A program made the position numbers and the translations under genes. The notes beneath the pieces are model-generated. The model searched no databases. It saw nothing but the letters and a program-made list of their open reading frames with translations, and was not told where the DNA came from. A stretch of 7,631 bases of DNA from Acidobacteriota bacterium (GTDB lineage Bacteria > Acidobacteriota > Polarisedimenticolia > Gp22-AA2). Below, one piece after another: positions 1-7,064 of this stretch; the stretch's first letter is position 1; each line of letters starts with the position of its first letter. Where the stretch lies: the NCBI GenBank assembly GCA_027297005.1, contig JAPUIN010000215.1:1-7631 (forward strand), given 5' to 3'.

Positions 1-1102
1 CGGCCCAGGCGCCGAGCACAAGCAGCGCCGCAAGATCGAGGCCGTCGAGCCGCAGATCGGCATCCAGCCCAAAGCCGGTATCGGTGGGGGAGGTATCGAG
101 CGAGCCGGTCGCCTGACCTCCGAGCAGATGGGCCCGAAGCATCCGCAACGCGATGCCGTTCGCGATCGTCAGATCCGATTCGAGACCATCCAACTGAAGC
201 CCCCACAGGTTTAGAGCGGCCGCTCTCACGTCCCCCTGCGCGGTCACCACGCCGTCCTCCCAGGCACCGACGAGATTGCCCTCGAGACGGCCGGCGACAC
301 CGGCCGTCTCGGGAAAATAAGCGGCCAGTCGCGCAGCATCGAGACCGATTTTGACGGCGCCCTCGACACGCTGGCGCGCCCCGGCAACCAGGAAGATGTT
401 CCCGACCATCGCGAATCGATCACCATGTATCGCGAGCGGATCGAACCGGAGTCCTCCGGCTTCCAGGACGAAACGGGTCTCCCCTCTCAATTCCTGCCAT
501 ACCCCGTCCTCCGCCGACAACTCACCGCCCGTGAACTCCAGTCGTCCCTGTACCCCCCGGTCGCTCGACTCCGTTCCCGTTTCAAGCCGGATTCCCGACA
601 ACGATCCACGCGGTCCACCGCTCCACTTCACCTCGAGGCGGCCAGACCGCACCTCAACCCACCAGCCTGCGGCGATCCGCTGCGATCGTTCGAACGCCGC
701 GGCCAGCAGCGCGCCGTCTGGAAACCACTCGCGCCCCTCCGCCAGCGTCAACTGAACGAGGGGCCCTTCCACCACAATCCGCATCGGCCGTCGTCCACCA
801 TCCAGCAGGTAGCGCCATCCGGTCGTCGCGGTGATCGTCGGCGCGGCTCCGAGCGCACGGGAGCCACGGTTTCCGACCATCAACGCGCGCACTTTCTCGA
901 GCCGTATCGAAGGAGGAAAGGGGGAAATGCGAACCTTTCCGATCGAAATGTCCCCGCCGATGAACGCCGAGCCGCGATCCTCCAGATCCCCATGCAAGCG
1001 CTTCTCGATCCGACCCTTCAGCACGAACAGGCCGGCGATGACGATGGCGAGCGACCCGGCCACGACCAGACCTGCTCTGAGAATCGTTCTGCGTTTCGCC
1101 AT
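1..1102 (-). CDS. AsmA-like membrane-anchored envelope protein (partial, C-terminus beyond window)
   Basis: The frame is open from ATG 1102 to the left edge, giving 367 residues with no stop, so the C-terminus is missing. The N-terminus is a short basic stretch (MAKRR) followed by one hydrophobic helix at about residues 9-29, a signal anchor that would leave the rest in the periplasm. The remainder alternates short beta-strand-like segments with G-x-L-x-G turns. Examples are GDISIGKVRIS near 50-60, VEGPLVQL near 111-118, GRLEGNLVGAWEDG near 271-284, and a GG-x-ATGSLD motif near 328-336 followed by LDADLRLDGLDL. This pattern is typical of the AsmA/TamB/DUF748 group, whose long beta-rich proteins bridge the inner and outer membranes and are linked to phospholipid transport or outer-membrane assembly. 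A ribosome binding site (GGAGAGGAAAG) sits directly before the ATG. It is the third gene of the minus-strand run, 80 nt after the TPR-protease stop. The family call rests on pattern and architecture. The exact subfamily is unknown without the C-terminal half. Confidence 0.75.
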   Translation of the reverse strand, partial: MAKRRTILRAGLVVAGSLAIVIAGLFVLKGRIEKRLHGDLEDRGSAFIGGDISIGKVRISPFPPSIRLEKVRALMVGNRGSRALGAAPTITATTGWRYLLDGGRRPMRIVVEGPLVQLTLAEGREWFPDGALLAAAFERSQRIAAGWWVEVRSGRLEVKWSGGPRGSLSGIRLETGTESSDRGVQGRLEFTGGELSAEDGVWQELRGETRFVLEAGGLRFDPLAIHGDRFAMVGNIFLVAGARQRVEGAVKIGLDAARLAAYFPETAGVAGRLEGNLVGAWEDGVVTAQGDVRAAALNLWGLQLDGLESDLTIANGIALRMLRAHLLGGQATGSLDTSPTDTGFGLDADLRLDGLDLAALLVLGAWA

Positions 1103-1141
1103 CTTTCCTCTCCGCTCCTGGCGGCCGTCGCGTGAGTGTCA

Positions 1142-1155
1142 GCGCCGCGCGGCGC
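1142..1155. repeat. 14-bp perfect palindrome in the protease/AsmA-like intergenic gap
   Basis: GCGCCGCGCGGCGC reads the same on both strands. It lies between the protease stop (1183) and the start of the AsmA-like gene (1102). All bases are G or C, so in this composition chance is a fair explanation. As RNA it could only form a tight hairpin. No function is assigned. Confidence 0.3.
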
Positions 1156-1177
1156 GGGGCGACGCCACGGGACACGA

Positions 1178-1197
1178 GACGATCATCGACGATCGTC
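1178..1197 (-). other. Stem-loop over the stop codon of the TPR-protease gene
   Basis: GACGATC (1178-1184) and GATCGTC (1191-1197) are perfect 7-bp inverted arms around a 6-nt loop. They cover the TGA stop at 1185-1183 of the upstream gene. No T-run follows on the minus strand, so it does not look like an intrinsic terminator. It could be a transcript-stabilising or processing hairpin between the protease and AsmA-like genes, or chance in GC-rich DNA. Confidence 0.35.
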
Positions 1198-4116
1198 CGG
1201 CGCGTCGGGCACGGTTGACCCCGGCGGCCTGTTGTGCCGACGCGGGCGGAGCCCGCGCCCCTGGATCGGCCGGCCGTCGGGGCCCAGCATCTCGGCCATC
1301 GAGATGAGCACCGTCGCGCCGCCCGGGAGAACACGCGACGTCTGTGCGCGCCCCTTTCCGTACGTCGATTCTCCGACCAGCATACCGCGCCCGGTCATCT
1401 CCAGCGCGCGCGCCAGCCGTTCCGCGGCACTTGCCGTCTGCCCGTCGACGAGCACGACGATCGGGCCGTCGACCAGCGCTCCGTCTCCCCTCGTGATCTG
1501 TCGCTCCGCGCCGTCGGGCCCGACATCGACACCCGCGACCAAACCCGGACCGATCAGGAGATCGCCGATCGCATCGGCCACCCTTGAAAACCCGCCGCGG
1601 TTGCCGCGCAGGTCGAGGATCAGCCCCTCCTTCTCGCTGAACCTGAGAAGCGCCTGTCGAATCTGCTCGACCGCTGCCGGATCGGCAAAATTGCTCAACC
1701 GAATGTAACCGAGTCCGCCCTGAAGCTCTTCCATCGTCACGGTGCGACTCCCCGGTTTGACGCGACCCATCGAGTCAATCCGCACAACCTCACCGCGTCG
1801 CGCCAGGTAGATGGCAGCCGTCTCCTCCAGTCGGCGCAGCCGCGTGTGAGGATCCCCCAGTGAGCCGAGCATTTCGGCAATCGCGCGGTGGGCATCCTGG
1901 AGATCGATCAGATCGCCCCGGTAGCGATCCCGCCAGTCGAGCCAGTTCTGACCATTGAAGTGCCGATCGCGATTTTTGTCCCGCGCGAATCTCCACGCCT
2001 CGTGGTAGATCAGCTCGGGTGTCGGCGCGAGCATCCCCCGAAGCACGTGCCGCGCCTCCAGGTTCCTCCCCAGCGCCGCGAGCGTGATCGGATGCTGGCC
2101 GCGGGCCAGCCCGAAGTTGTCGGCGGGGTCCAGGAGCAGGGCGGTGGCGAACGCTTCGGCCGCCTCCTCGAGCCGGCCCCGATTCATGAGGGACACGCCG
2201 AGAATCGAAGCGAGCGGAGCCGAGTCGGGGAAGAGATGCAGTCCCTCGCGGGCCACCTCTTCCGAGGCGGCGGCCCTCCCGATGTTCAGCAGCGCCAGCG
2301 CGAGATCAATGCGGGCAGCGGAGCGCGTCGGATCGAGGTCGACGGTGCGGTGCCACTCCACGAGGGCCCCTTCGAGGTCCCGGTCAATCCGCGGCGCCGC
2401 CTCGGCGAGCGCGGAGCGCGCGATGGCCGAGTCCGGCTCAACCATGGTGGCCCGACGAGCGAGGCGGTACGCCTCTTCGTATCGTCCCAACCAGGTGGTC
2501 AGCCGCGAGAGCAGAACGAGGAGCGAGGCGTCGGCTCCCTCGAGCGTCTCGCCTCCTCCGGGCAACTCTCCGCGCGCCCTGTCGAATAGCCGACCGAGCA
2601 GTGGTGGGCGGACGAACATCAGGTCGCTCGCCACCTCGATCGTCCACGGATCGGTCGGATCGGCGCGCAGCGCACGATAAAGCGCCTCTGTCGCTCCGGC
2701 CCAGAAACCCGCCTCAGCCAGGATGAGCGCGTGGCGCCTGAGATCGGACGGCGCAACCTTCCCACGTTCGGCGTCGAGGGAGGTGTTCGCCCGCTGCACG
2801 GCGCGCTCCATCTGCTCACCGCCGGCTCGCCTGAGAAATGCGATGGACGCGCGCGTGGCGAAGAGGTCATCCGGCCTTGATTTCAGAAGTCTCGTCCAGG
2901 CGGCCTCCTCCTTCTCGAGACTTCCCGACGCCCGCGCGATCTCGGCGAGGGCGTAAAGCGCGACCGCGTCGTGCGGACGCGAACGCAACAACCGTCGAAA
3001 CACGCGCGCGGCGCCATCGTCCTCCCCCGCGAGGCGCAGGCTCACTCCGAGCCCGCGCTGCGCTGCGGGCCGATGCGGCTCGATCGCCAGCGCCTCGCGA
3101 TATGCTTCCTGAGCCGCCTTCTGATCGCCGATGATCGAGAGCAGCCGGCCCAGTTCGGTCCTGATCTCCGCACCGGGGGTCTCATCCCCCGCCTCGCGGA
3201 GCGCGCCGATCGCGGCCTGGACGATGGACAGCTCCTCGCGCTTCAACACCGCGGTTTCGTCGTCCGGCCTGTGATCGAGATAGCGATCCCAGTGCGCCAG
3301 AGCTCGCATCAAATCCCCCCGGCTCTCGGCGATGACAGCCAGCCCGGCGTGGGGGCGGTGGGCCGTCGGATTGGCCCGTAGCGCCCGGCGGAACATCTCT
3401 TCGGCCTCGGCGGTCCGGCCCGCCTGGCGTCGGGTCTCGGCAAGAGCAACCAGGAGGTCGTGACTTCGTGGCGGGCGGACCACGGCCTGCCCCCGTTCGA
3501 TAACACGCTCCGCCTCGTCGAAGCGAAATGCGTCGCGCTGGATCCTCGCGAGTCCCACATACGCTTCATGTCGCGCGGGGTCGAGTGACACCGCCGCTTC
3601 GAACCCGGTCATCGCCTCGCCGGCTCGACCGGCGCGCCGCAGCGTGTCGGCGATCAGCATCCGGATTCCGTAATGGGCGGGCGCCAGGCTCTGCGCCTCG
3701 CTGAATGTGGCGAGGGCCTCATCGATGCGGCCCCCGCGCCGCTCCTCTTCGCCACGACGCATCAGATCATCGATCGCGTCGACGGAGGATCGCCCGCCGC
3801 TCGAGGCACGCCCCTCTTCCTCTCTCAAATCGGCCGGTCGTGCATCCGGAGACGGGGTCTCGTCGGCCCTTGCCGGGCCAGGTTCCTGAATCGAGAACAC
3901 CACGATGGCGAAGAGGAGGGCGATTCCGATGGAACGAGGAGTCTGTCCGGGTATTGCGTGGGGCCGCGTTCGGGACGCCCTCCGCCGGGCGGGAAGAGCT
4001 CCGGGCAGACGGGATCCTCCGGCCGTTCGATCGAATCCGGGAGGGGTGCGCACTTCGCTCGAGGTCGTCCTGATCACGTGACCAACTAAGGTACGGTGGG
4101 GGCCGCCGCAAGTCAA
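1183..4116 (-). CDS. Exported TPR-repeat protein with C-terminal S41 (C-terminal processing) peptidase domain, no PDZ
   Basis: The longest reading is 977 residues. A hydrophobic core at 63-75 followed by PARA-DE suggests a signal peptide cut after A84, so the protein is probably periplasmic. Residues about 113-700 hold roughly 14-15 TPR-like helical pairs, many with 34-residue spacing and ending in AL-x-x-x-P. Residues 725-758 match the cap of S41 peptidases, ending in LGDPHT (753-758). The catalytic core follows: GLGYIRLSNF (801-810), DLRGNRGG (835-842), the nucleophile region QTASAAE with Ser896, YGKG with Lys921, and IQGRGLRP (951-958). Ser896 and Lys921 are 25 residues apart, the same spacing as the Ser-Lys dyad of E. 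coli Tsp/Prc, so the enzyme should be active. Only about 40 residues separate DPHT from the core, too few for the PDZ domain of about 90 residues usual in CtpA/Prc. It is the second gene after the histidine kinase (37-nt gap). The start is uncertain: TTG 4116 and GTG 4053 lack a clear Shine-Dalgarno, while CTG 4008 has GGAGGA six bases upstream. Confidence 0.9.
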   Translation of the reverse strand: MTCGGPHRTLVGHVIRTTSSEVRTPPGFDRTAGGSRLPGALPARRRASRTRPHAIPGQTPRSIGIALLFAIVVFSIQEPGPARADETPSPDARPADLREEEGRASSGGRSSVDAIDDLMRRGEEERRGGRIDEALATFSEAQSLAPAHYGIRMLIADTLRRAGRAGEAMTGFEAAVSLDPARHEAYVGLARIQRDAFRFDEAERVIERGQAVVRPPRSHDLLVALAETRRQAGRTAEAEEMFRRALRANPTAHRPHAGLAVIAESRGDLMRALAHWDRYLDHRPDDETAVLKREELSIVQAAIGALREAGDETPGAEIRTELGRLLSIIGDQKAAQEAYREALAIEPHRPAAQRGLGVSLRLAGEDDGAARVFRRLLRSRPHDAVALYALAEIARASGSLEKEEAAWTRLLKSRPDDLFATRASIAFLRRAGGEQMERAVQRANTSLDAERGKVAPSDLRRHALILAEAGFWAGATEALYRALRADPTDPWTIEVASDLMFVRPPLLGRLFDRARGELPGGGETLEGADASLLVLLSRLTTWLGRYEEAYRLARRATMVEPDSAIARSALAEAAPRIDRDLEGALVEWHRTVDLDPTRSAARIDLALALLNIGRAAASEEVAREGLHLFPDSAPLASILGVSLMNRGRLEEAAEAFATALLLDPADNFGLARGQHPITLAALGRNLEARHVLRGMLAPTPELIYHEAWRFARDKNRDRHFNGQNWLDWRDRYRGDLIDLQDAHRAIAEMLGSLGDPHTRLRRLEETAAIYLARRGEVVRIDSMGRVKPGSRTVTMEELQGGLGYIRLSNFADPAAVEQIRQALLRFSEKEGLILDLRGNRGGFSRVADAIGDLLIGPGLVAGVDVGPDGAERQITRGDGALVDGPIVVLVDGQTASAAERLARALEMTGRGMLVGESTYGKGRAQTSRVLPGGATVLISMAEMLGPDGRPIQGRGLRPRRHNRPPGSTVPDAPDDRR

Positions 4117-4153
4117 CGCCGCGTCCGGGCCCGGGGGACCCGACGTGCGGGTC

Positions 4154-6337
4154 TCAGGCGGCCTGTAATCGGCCGCTGAGCTGGTTGAGGACGGTGAGAA
4201 CTTCCTCCAGGCGGAACGGTTTGTTCAGGTAGGGAGCACCGGTGCGCTGAAAGAAGAGCTGCACTTCGGGGTTCGCCAGGTCGCCGGTCGAGAAAACGAA
4301 ACGTCTCGCCATCGCAGGCTTCTTGCGACAGATGCGATCGTAGAGTCCCCGCCCATCGAGGCCCGGCATCTTGAGATCGCTCAGCACCAGGTCGTAATCA
4401 CGCTCGGTCGCGAGCTGCAGCGCCTCCTGACCATTGCGTGCCCTGTCGACCCGGTGCCCGACACCCTCGAGAAAATCGCACAGGAGCTCCAGAAGGATCG
4501 CCTCGTCATCGACGACAAGAAGATAAAGCGGCCGGTCGGCGCCGGTCCAGGCCTGCGGTTGTGCCTCGGTTGACTTCGCTTCCTTCTCCTGCGCGAGGAA
4601 GGGCAATTCAATAATGAACGTGGTCCCCTCGCCGAGAACACTTTCCGCCGCCATGGAGCCCAGATGGTCCTCCATGATGGCGCGCGAGAGGCTGAGCCCG
4701 AGCCCGGTCCCTTTGCCGGCCGACTTCGTCGTGTAGAAGGAGTCGAAAATCCGGGCGAGTCGGTTCTTCGCGATGCCCGGTCCGGTGTCGATGATCCGCG
4801 CCCACACCACGCCGTCTCCCTGCCCGGTCTCCACGGTGAGGCGCCTCGCGCGCCCGGCGATCTCCATCATCGCCTGGTGCGCGTTGTTGATGATGTTCAG
4901 AATCACCTGCTGCATCTGATGGAAGTCCAGCATCGTCTCGGGCAGGAACTCGTCGTACCGCCGGTCCACCTCGATGTCGTCGACCTGGAGCTGGTAGGAA
5001 CGGAGTTCCAGGACGCTATCGATCACCCGGTTGAGGCTGCACCCGGTTTTCTCCGGCTCATGGCGCCTCGCGAACCCCAGCAGGTTCTGGACAATCTTCT
5101 GGCAACGGATCGCCTCAGAGTAGATCTTCTCGAGGTTTTTCTTCTCCTTCGCGCCGACATCGCTGCTCTGGAGAAGCTGCGCGTAGCCGATCACTCCCGC
5201 GAGCGGATTGTTGAGCTCGTGGGCGACGCCCGATATCAGCTGGCCGATGGCCGACATCTTCTCCGACTGCATCAGCTGATCCTGAGCGCCGCGCAGCCCG
5301 GCCTCAGCCTTCTTCACCGCCTGATCGAGATGCTTTGTCTCGATGGCGTGCGCCATCTGGCTGGTGAACAGCTCGAGCGGCGAGAGTATCTCGGCGGTCG
5401 GCTCATCGGGGCTGTTTGGATCCCCGAGGACCAGCATGCCGACGAGGCGCTCCCCCGAGCCGCGCAGAGGGACGATCAGAACTAACCCCCCTTTGTGATC
5501 CGCGTCCGCCCGAACGGCAAGCCCGAGGCGCTCCCCCTGCGGAACCGGGGAAACGAGATACGAGTTGCCGAGTCGCGTCCCTTCCCGCAACAGGAGATCC
5601 CGATCGGTGGGCTTGAGCTTGCGCGTATGAAAGGCATCGATCTCATCGTCGCTCAGACCGGTGAAGAACCACTGGTAGTCACGTCCACCCGTGTCGGTGA
5701 GCGTCAGAATCGCGCGACTGTACCCGGAGTGCTCGTGGATTTCCTGAAGGAAGAGTCGGCAGGCCTCGTTGAGATCGTTCGCGGCGTGAATGAGGCTCGA
5801 TTGACGACTGAAGGAGGCCAGCTGCCGGTACGCCCCGCGCATGACTTCATCAGCCGCCTCCTCGCCACGCGCAGCGTCCGGATGAAAGGATGCCGGCGGC
5901 CCACCAGTGGCGGTTGCCAGCGCCAGCGCGACGATCCCGGAGACGCGTTCCAATTGCCGGATCCCCCTCCCCTCAAGACAGTGAGGCGTAGAGGCGCCGA
6001 GGATCAGCACCCCGAACGGCTCCCCTCCCCTTCTGAGCGGCAGGAAGGCGACATCCCGGATTCCCTGACGATAGAGGACCTTCTCTTCGCTGTATTGAAA
6101 TTCCCCTCCGAGCGTCGGCAGGAGTTCCGTCTTCCACCGCTTCATCACCTCGGCGCAGCAGGATTCCTCCCACTCCAGACTCCAAGTTTGGGCATCAGTC
6201 TGCTGCGGGTGAAGAGGGATGACGGTCAGGGTCCCGCCATCCTGAGACGGCAAGGCCAGATCGATGCGATCGCAGGGGACGAGATTGACGATCTCCCGGC
6301 AGATTTCGAGTAAAAGCTCGTGAGGGGGGACTGCCAT
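4154..6337 (-). CDS. Hybrid sensor histidine kinase: GAF-GAF-HisKA-HATPase_c-receiver
   Basis: 727 residues with no membrane segment, so a cytoplasmic sensor. Residues about 1-145 and 168-335 look like two GAF-type sensory domains, each ending in the V-x-x-L-x-LG pattern before a helix. A charged helical linker (about 335-360) leads to the H-box, where SAIGQLISGVAHELNNPLAG places the phospho-accepting histidine at His373. The ATPase domain shows the N-box around N481/N484/N485, the G1 box DTGPGI (517-522), the F-box FDSFYTTK (531-538) and the G2 box GKGTGLGLSL (541-550). A receiver domain fills about 604-720 with acidic pair D610/D611, phospho-acceptor D654, T684 and K706 in NKPF. All residues for autophosphorylation and transfer to D654 are present. 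No separate response regulator, HPt or output domain is encoded in the window, so the downstream partner is unknown. The ATG at 6337 has a strong ribosome site (AGGAAGAGGA, 6350-6341). It is the first gene of the run that continues with the TPR-protease and AsmA-like genes. The ligand of the GAF domains cannot be read from the sequence. Confidence 0.95.
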   Translation of the reverse strand: MAVPPHELLLEICREIVNLVPCDRIDLALPSQDGGTLTVIPLHPQQTDAQTWSLEWEESCCAEVMKRWKTELLPTLGGEFQYSEEKVLYRQGIRDVAFLPLRRGGEPFGVLILGASTPHCLEGRGIRQLERVSGIVALALATATGGPPASFHPDAARGEEAADEVMRGAYRQLASFSRQSSLIHAANDLNEACRLFLQEIHEHSGYSRAILTLTDTGGRDYQWFFTGLSDDEIDAFHTRKLKPTDRDLLLREGTRLGNSYLVSPVPQGERLGLAVRADADHKGGLVLIVPLRGSGERLVGMLVLGDPNSPDEPTAEILSPLELFTSQMAHAIETKHLDQAVKKAEAGLRGAQDQLMQSEKMSAIGQLISGVAHELNNPLAGVIGYAQLLQSSDVGAKEKKNLEKIYSEAIRCQKIVQNLLGFARRHEPEKTGCSLNRVIDSVLELRSYQLQVDDIEVDRRYDEFLPETMLDFHQMQQVILNIINNAHQAMMEIAGRARRLTVETGQGDGVVWARIIDTGPGIAKNRLARIFDSFYTTKSAGKGTGLGLSLSRAIMEDHLGSMAAESVLGEGTTFIIELPFLAQEKEAKSTEAQPQAWTGADRPLYLLVVDDEAILLELLCDFLEGVGHRVDRARNGQEALQLATERDYDLVLSDLKMPGLDGRGLYDRICRKKPAMARRFVFSTGDLANPEVQLFFQRTGAPYLNKPFRLEEVLTVLNQLSGRLQAA

Positions 6338-6403
6338 CGTTCCTCTTCCTGACGCGGCCTGTCGGTCGCCTGAACCTGATTCGACTCTAAGCCGAACTCC
6401 GCA

Positions 6404-6432
6404 AATATAGATATGAAAAAAAATACAGTCAA
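6404..6432 (-). promoter_or_regulatory. sigma70-type promoter for the histidine kinase operon
   Basis: On the minus strand a -35 box TTGACT (6432-6427) is followed by a 17-nt spacer containing a run of eight T and a -10 box TATATT (6409-6404). Each hexamer differs from consensus at one or two positions, and the spacing is ideal. Transcription would start near 6397, leaving a leader of about 60 nt before ATG 6337. No other promoter-like, AT-rich site was seen in the short gaps downstream, so this one may drive all three genes. Confidence 0.65.
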
Positions 6433-6449
6433 GATTATGAAAGTCATCA

Positions 6450-6509
6450 TTGACTATTTATCTATTTGTGCCGACATTAGTCGATGTAATACATATTGAT
6501 TATTAAAAT
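6450..6509 (+). promoter_or_regulatory. Candidate promoter(s) for the small secreted PKD-like protein
   Basis: Two plus-strand options overlap. The first is TTGACT (6450-6455), N17, GACATT (6473-6478): a good -35 with a weak -10. The second is a good -10, TAAAAT (6504-6509), with only a poor -35 (TCGATG, 6481-6486). Either would give a short leader before ATG 6546. The region is about 24% GC over 6401-6520 (29 of 120 bases counted), far below the flanking genes, as expected for a divergent promoter region. Confidence 0.4.
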
Positions 6510-6516
6510 ATTACAT
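6484..6516. promoter_or_regulatory. Inverted repeat ATGTAATA-N17-TATTACAT, possible operator
   Basis: Perfect 8-bp arms (6484-6491 and 6509-6516) flank 17 nt of AT-rich sequence, upstream of the secreted-protein start. The left arm is also part of a shorter palindrome, ATGTA-A-TACAT (6484-6494). The site overlaps the plausible plus-strand -10 boxes, so a dimeric regulator bound here could control that gene. High AT content makes chance dyads more likely, and no regulator is identified. Confidence 0.4.
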
Positions 6517-6545
6517 ATACGTCACTTGGCCGGGGGGAACGGACG

Positions 6546-7025
6546 ATGCGTGCCAGGCGCAGGCTCGGGAATGGATGGATGGTGGCGGGGGCGTTCGGCC
6601 TGGCGCTGCTCGCGTCCGGCGGGACGGTCTCCTCCGGCGAGCAGTCGTCCGAGAATCAGGGGGATCTTTACATCGCGACCGACAGGGTGGTCGGCTTCGT
6701 CCCCCTCAAGGTCTATGTCTACGGTAGGATACGAAGCGGAACACCGGCCCGGATCGAACTCTGCCGATCCGAGGTGCGGTCGATCATGGCCGATACGCGC
6801 CGCCGCCCCGACGCAAGGCGCGATGCCATTCGCTCTATCCGCGGTGAAACGAGCCGCCCCGCGACCTCTTGCACCGCAGCGCGCCTGGTCGAGACCCCGA
6901 ACGGCTACGATCACGCCTACGAGATGCGATTCGACCGTCCCGGAACCTACCAGGTCCGGCTCATGATGACGGACCAATCAGGGCGAAGATCGATGTCGAA
7001 TACCGTCCAGGTCCGCGCGTTTTAG
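6546..7025 (+). CDS. Small secreted protein with a single PKD/Ig-like domain
   Basis: 159 residues. The N-terminus is basic (MRARRR) with a hydrophobic core at about 11-24 and a small-residue region after it, fitting a Sec signal peptide cut somewhere around 24-31; there is no lipobox cysteine. The mature part begins with a strand like LYIATDRVVGFVPLKVYVYG (41-60), resembling the opening of PKD/Ig-like domains (an A-x-x-x-x-G-x-x-P-L-x-V pattern). It ends with FDRPGTYQVRLMMTDQSG (129-146) and NTVQVRAF, the typical F-x-x-P-G-x-Y-x-V-x-L-x-x-x-D closing strands. Two cysteines, C73 and C109, could form a disulfide. Such domains usually mediate binding rather than catalysis. The ATG follows GGGGGGAA with a 6-nt gap. 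It is transcribed away from the histidine kinase out of a shared AT-rich region, and converges with the lipoprotein gene 39 nt beyond its stop. No specific function is recognised. Confidence 0.7.
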   Translation: MRARRRLGNGWMVAGAFGLALLASGGTVSSGEQSSENQGDLYIATDRVVGFVPLKVYVYGRIRSGTPARIELCRSEVRSIMADTRRRPDARRDAIRSIRGETSRPATSCTAARLVETPNGYDHAYEMRFDRPGTYQVRLMMTDQSGRRSMSNTVQVRAF

Positions 7026-7064
7026 GCGCTTCCTGACCGAATCCCCGACAATTCCCGGAAACCT

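Noticed and set aside
351..1334. Overlapping open frames on both strands over the left-end gene
   Set aside because: The partial minus-strand frame starting at ATG 1102 has a ribosome site, a membrane anchor and AsmA-like strands. The others lack all of these and have low-complexity Arg/Ser/Pro composition.
1723..1843. PDZ domain between the S41 cap and core of the TPR-protease
   Set aside because: Only about 40 residues are available and they show no GLG-F-type loop or other PDZ pattern.
1888..2680. Plus-strand open frames of about 200-230 codons opposite the TPR region
   Set aside because: They are antisense shadows of the TPR repeats, with Arg/Pro/Ser-rich translations and no recognisable motif.
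4664..6313. Long plus-strand open frames (4664-5485 and 5495-6313) opposite the kinase
   Set aside because: They lie fully antisense to a kinase with every catalytic motif intact. Their translations show no domain and have skewed composition, as expected from high third-position GC.
6522..6977. Minus-strand frame of 151 codons opposite the PKD-like gene
   Set aside because: The plus-strand reading has a signal peptide, an ATG with an upstream G-rich site and a recognisable fold. The minus-strand reading would run into the divergent promoter region and shows no domain.
7026..7064. Possible bidirectional terminator between the converging genes
   Set aside because: Only very short imperfect inverted segments are present, with no stable stem followed by a T-run on either strand.
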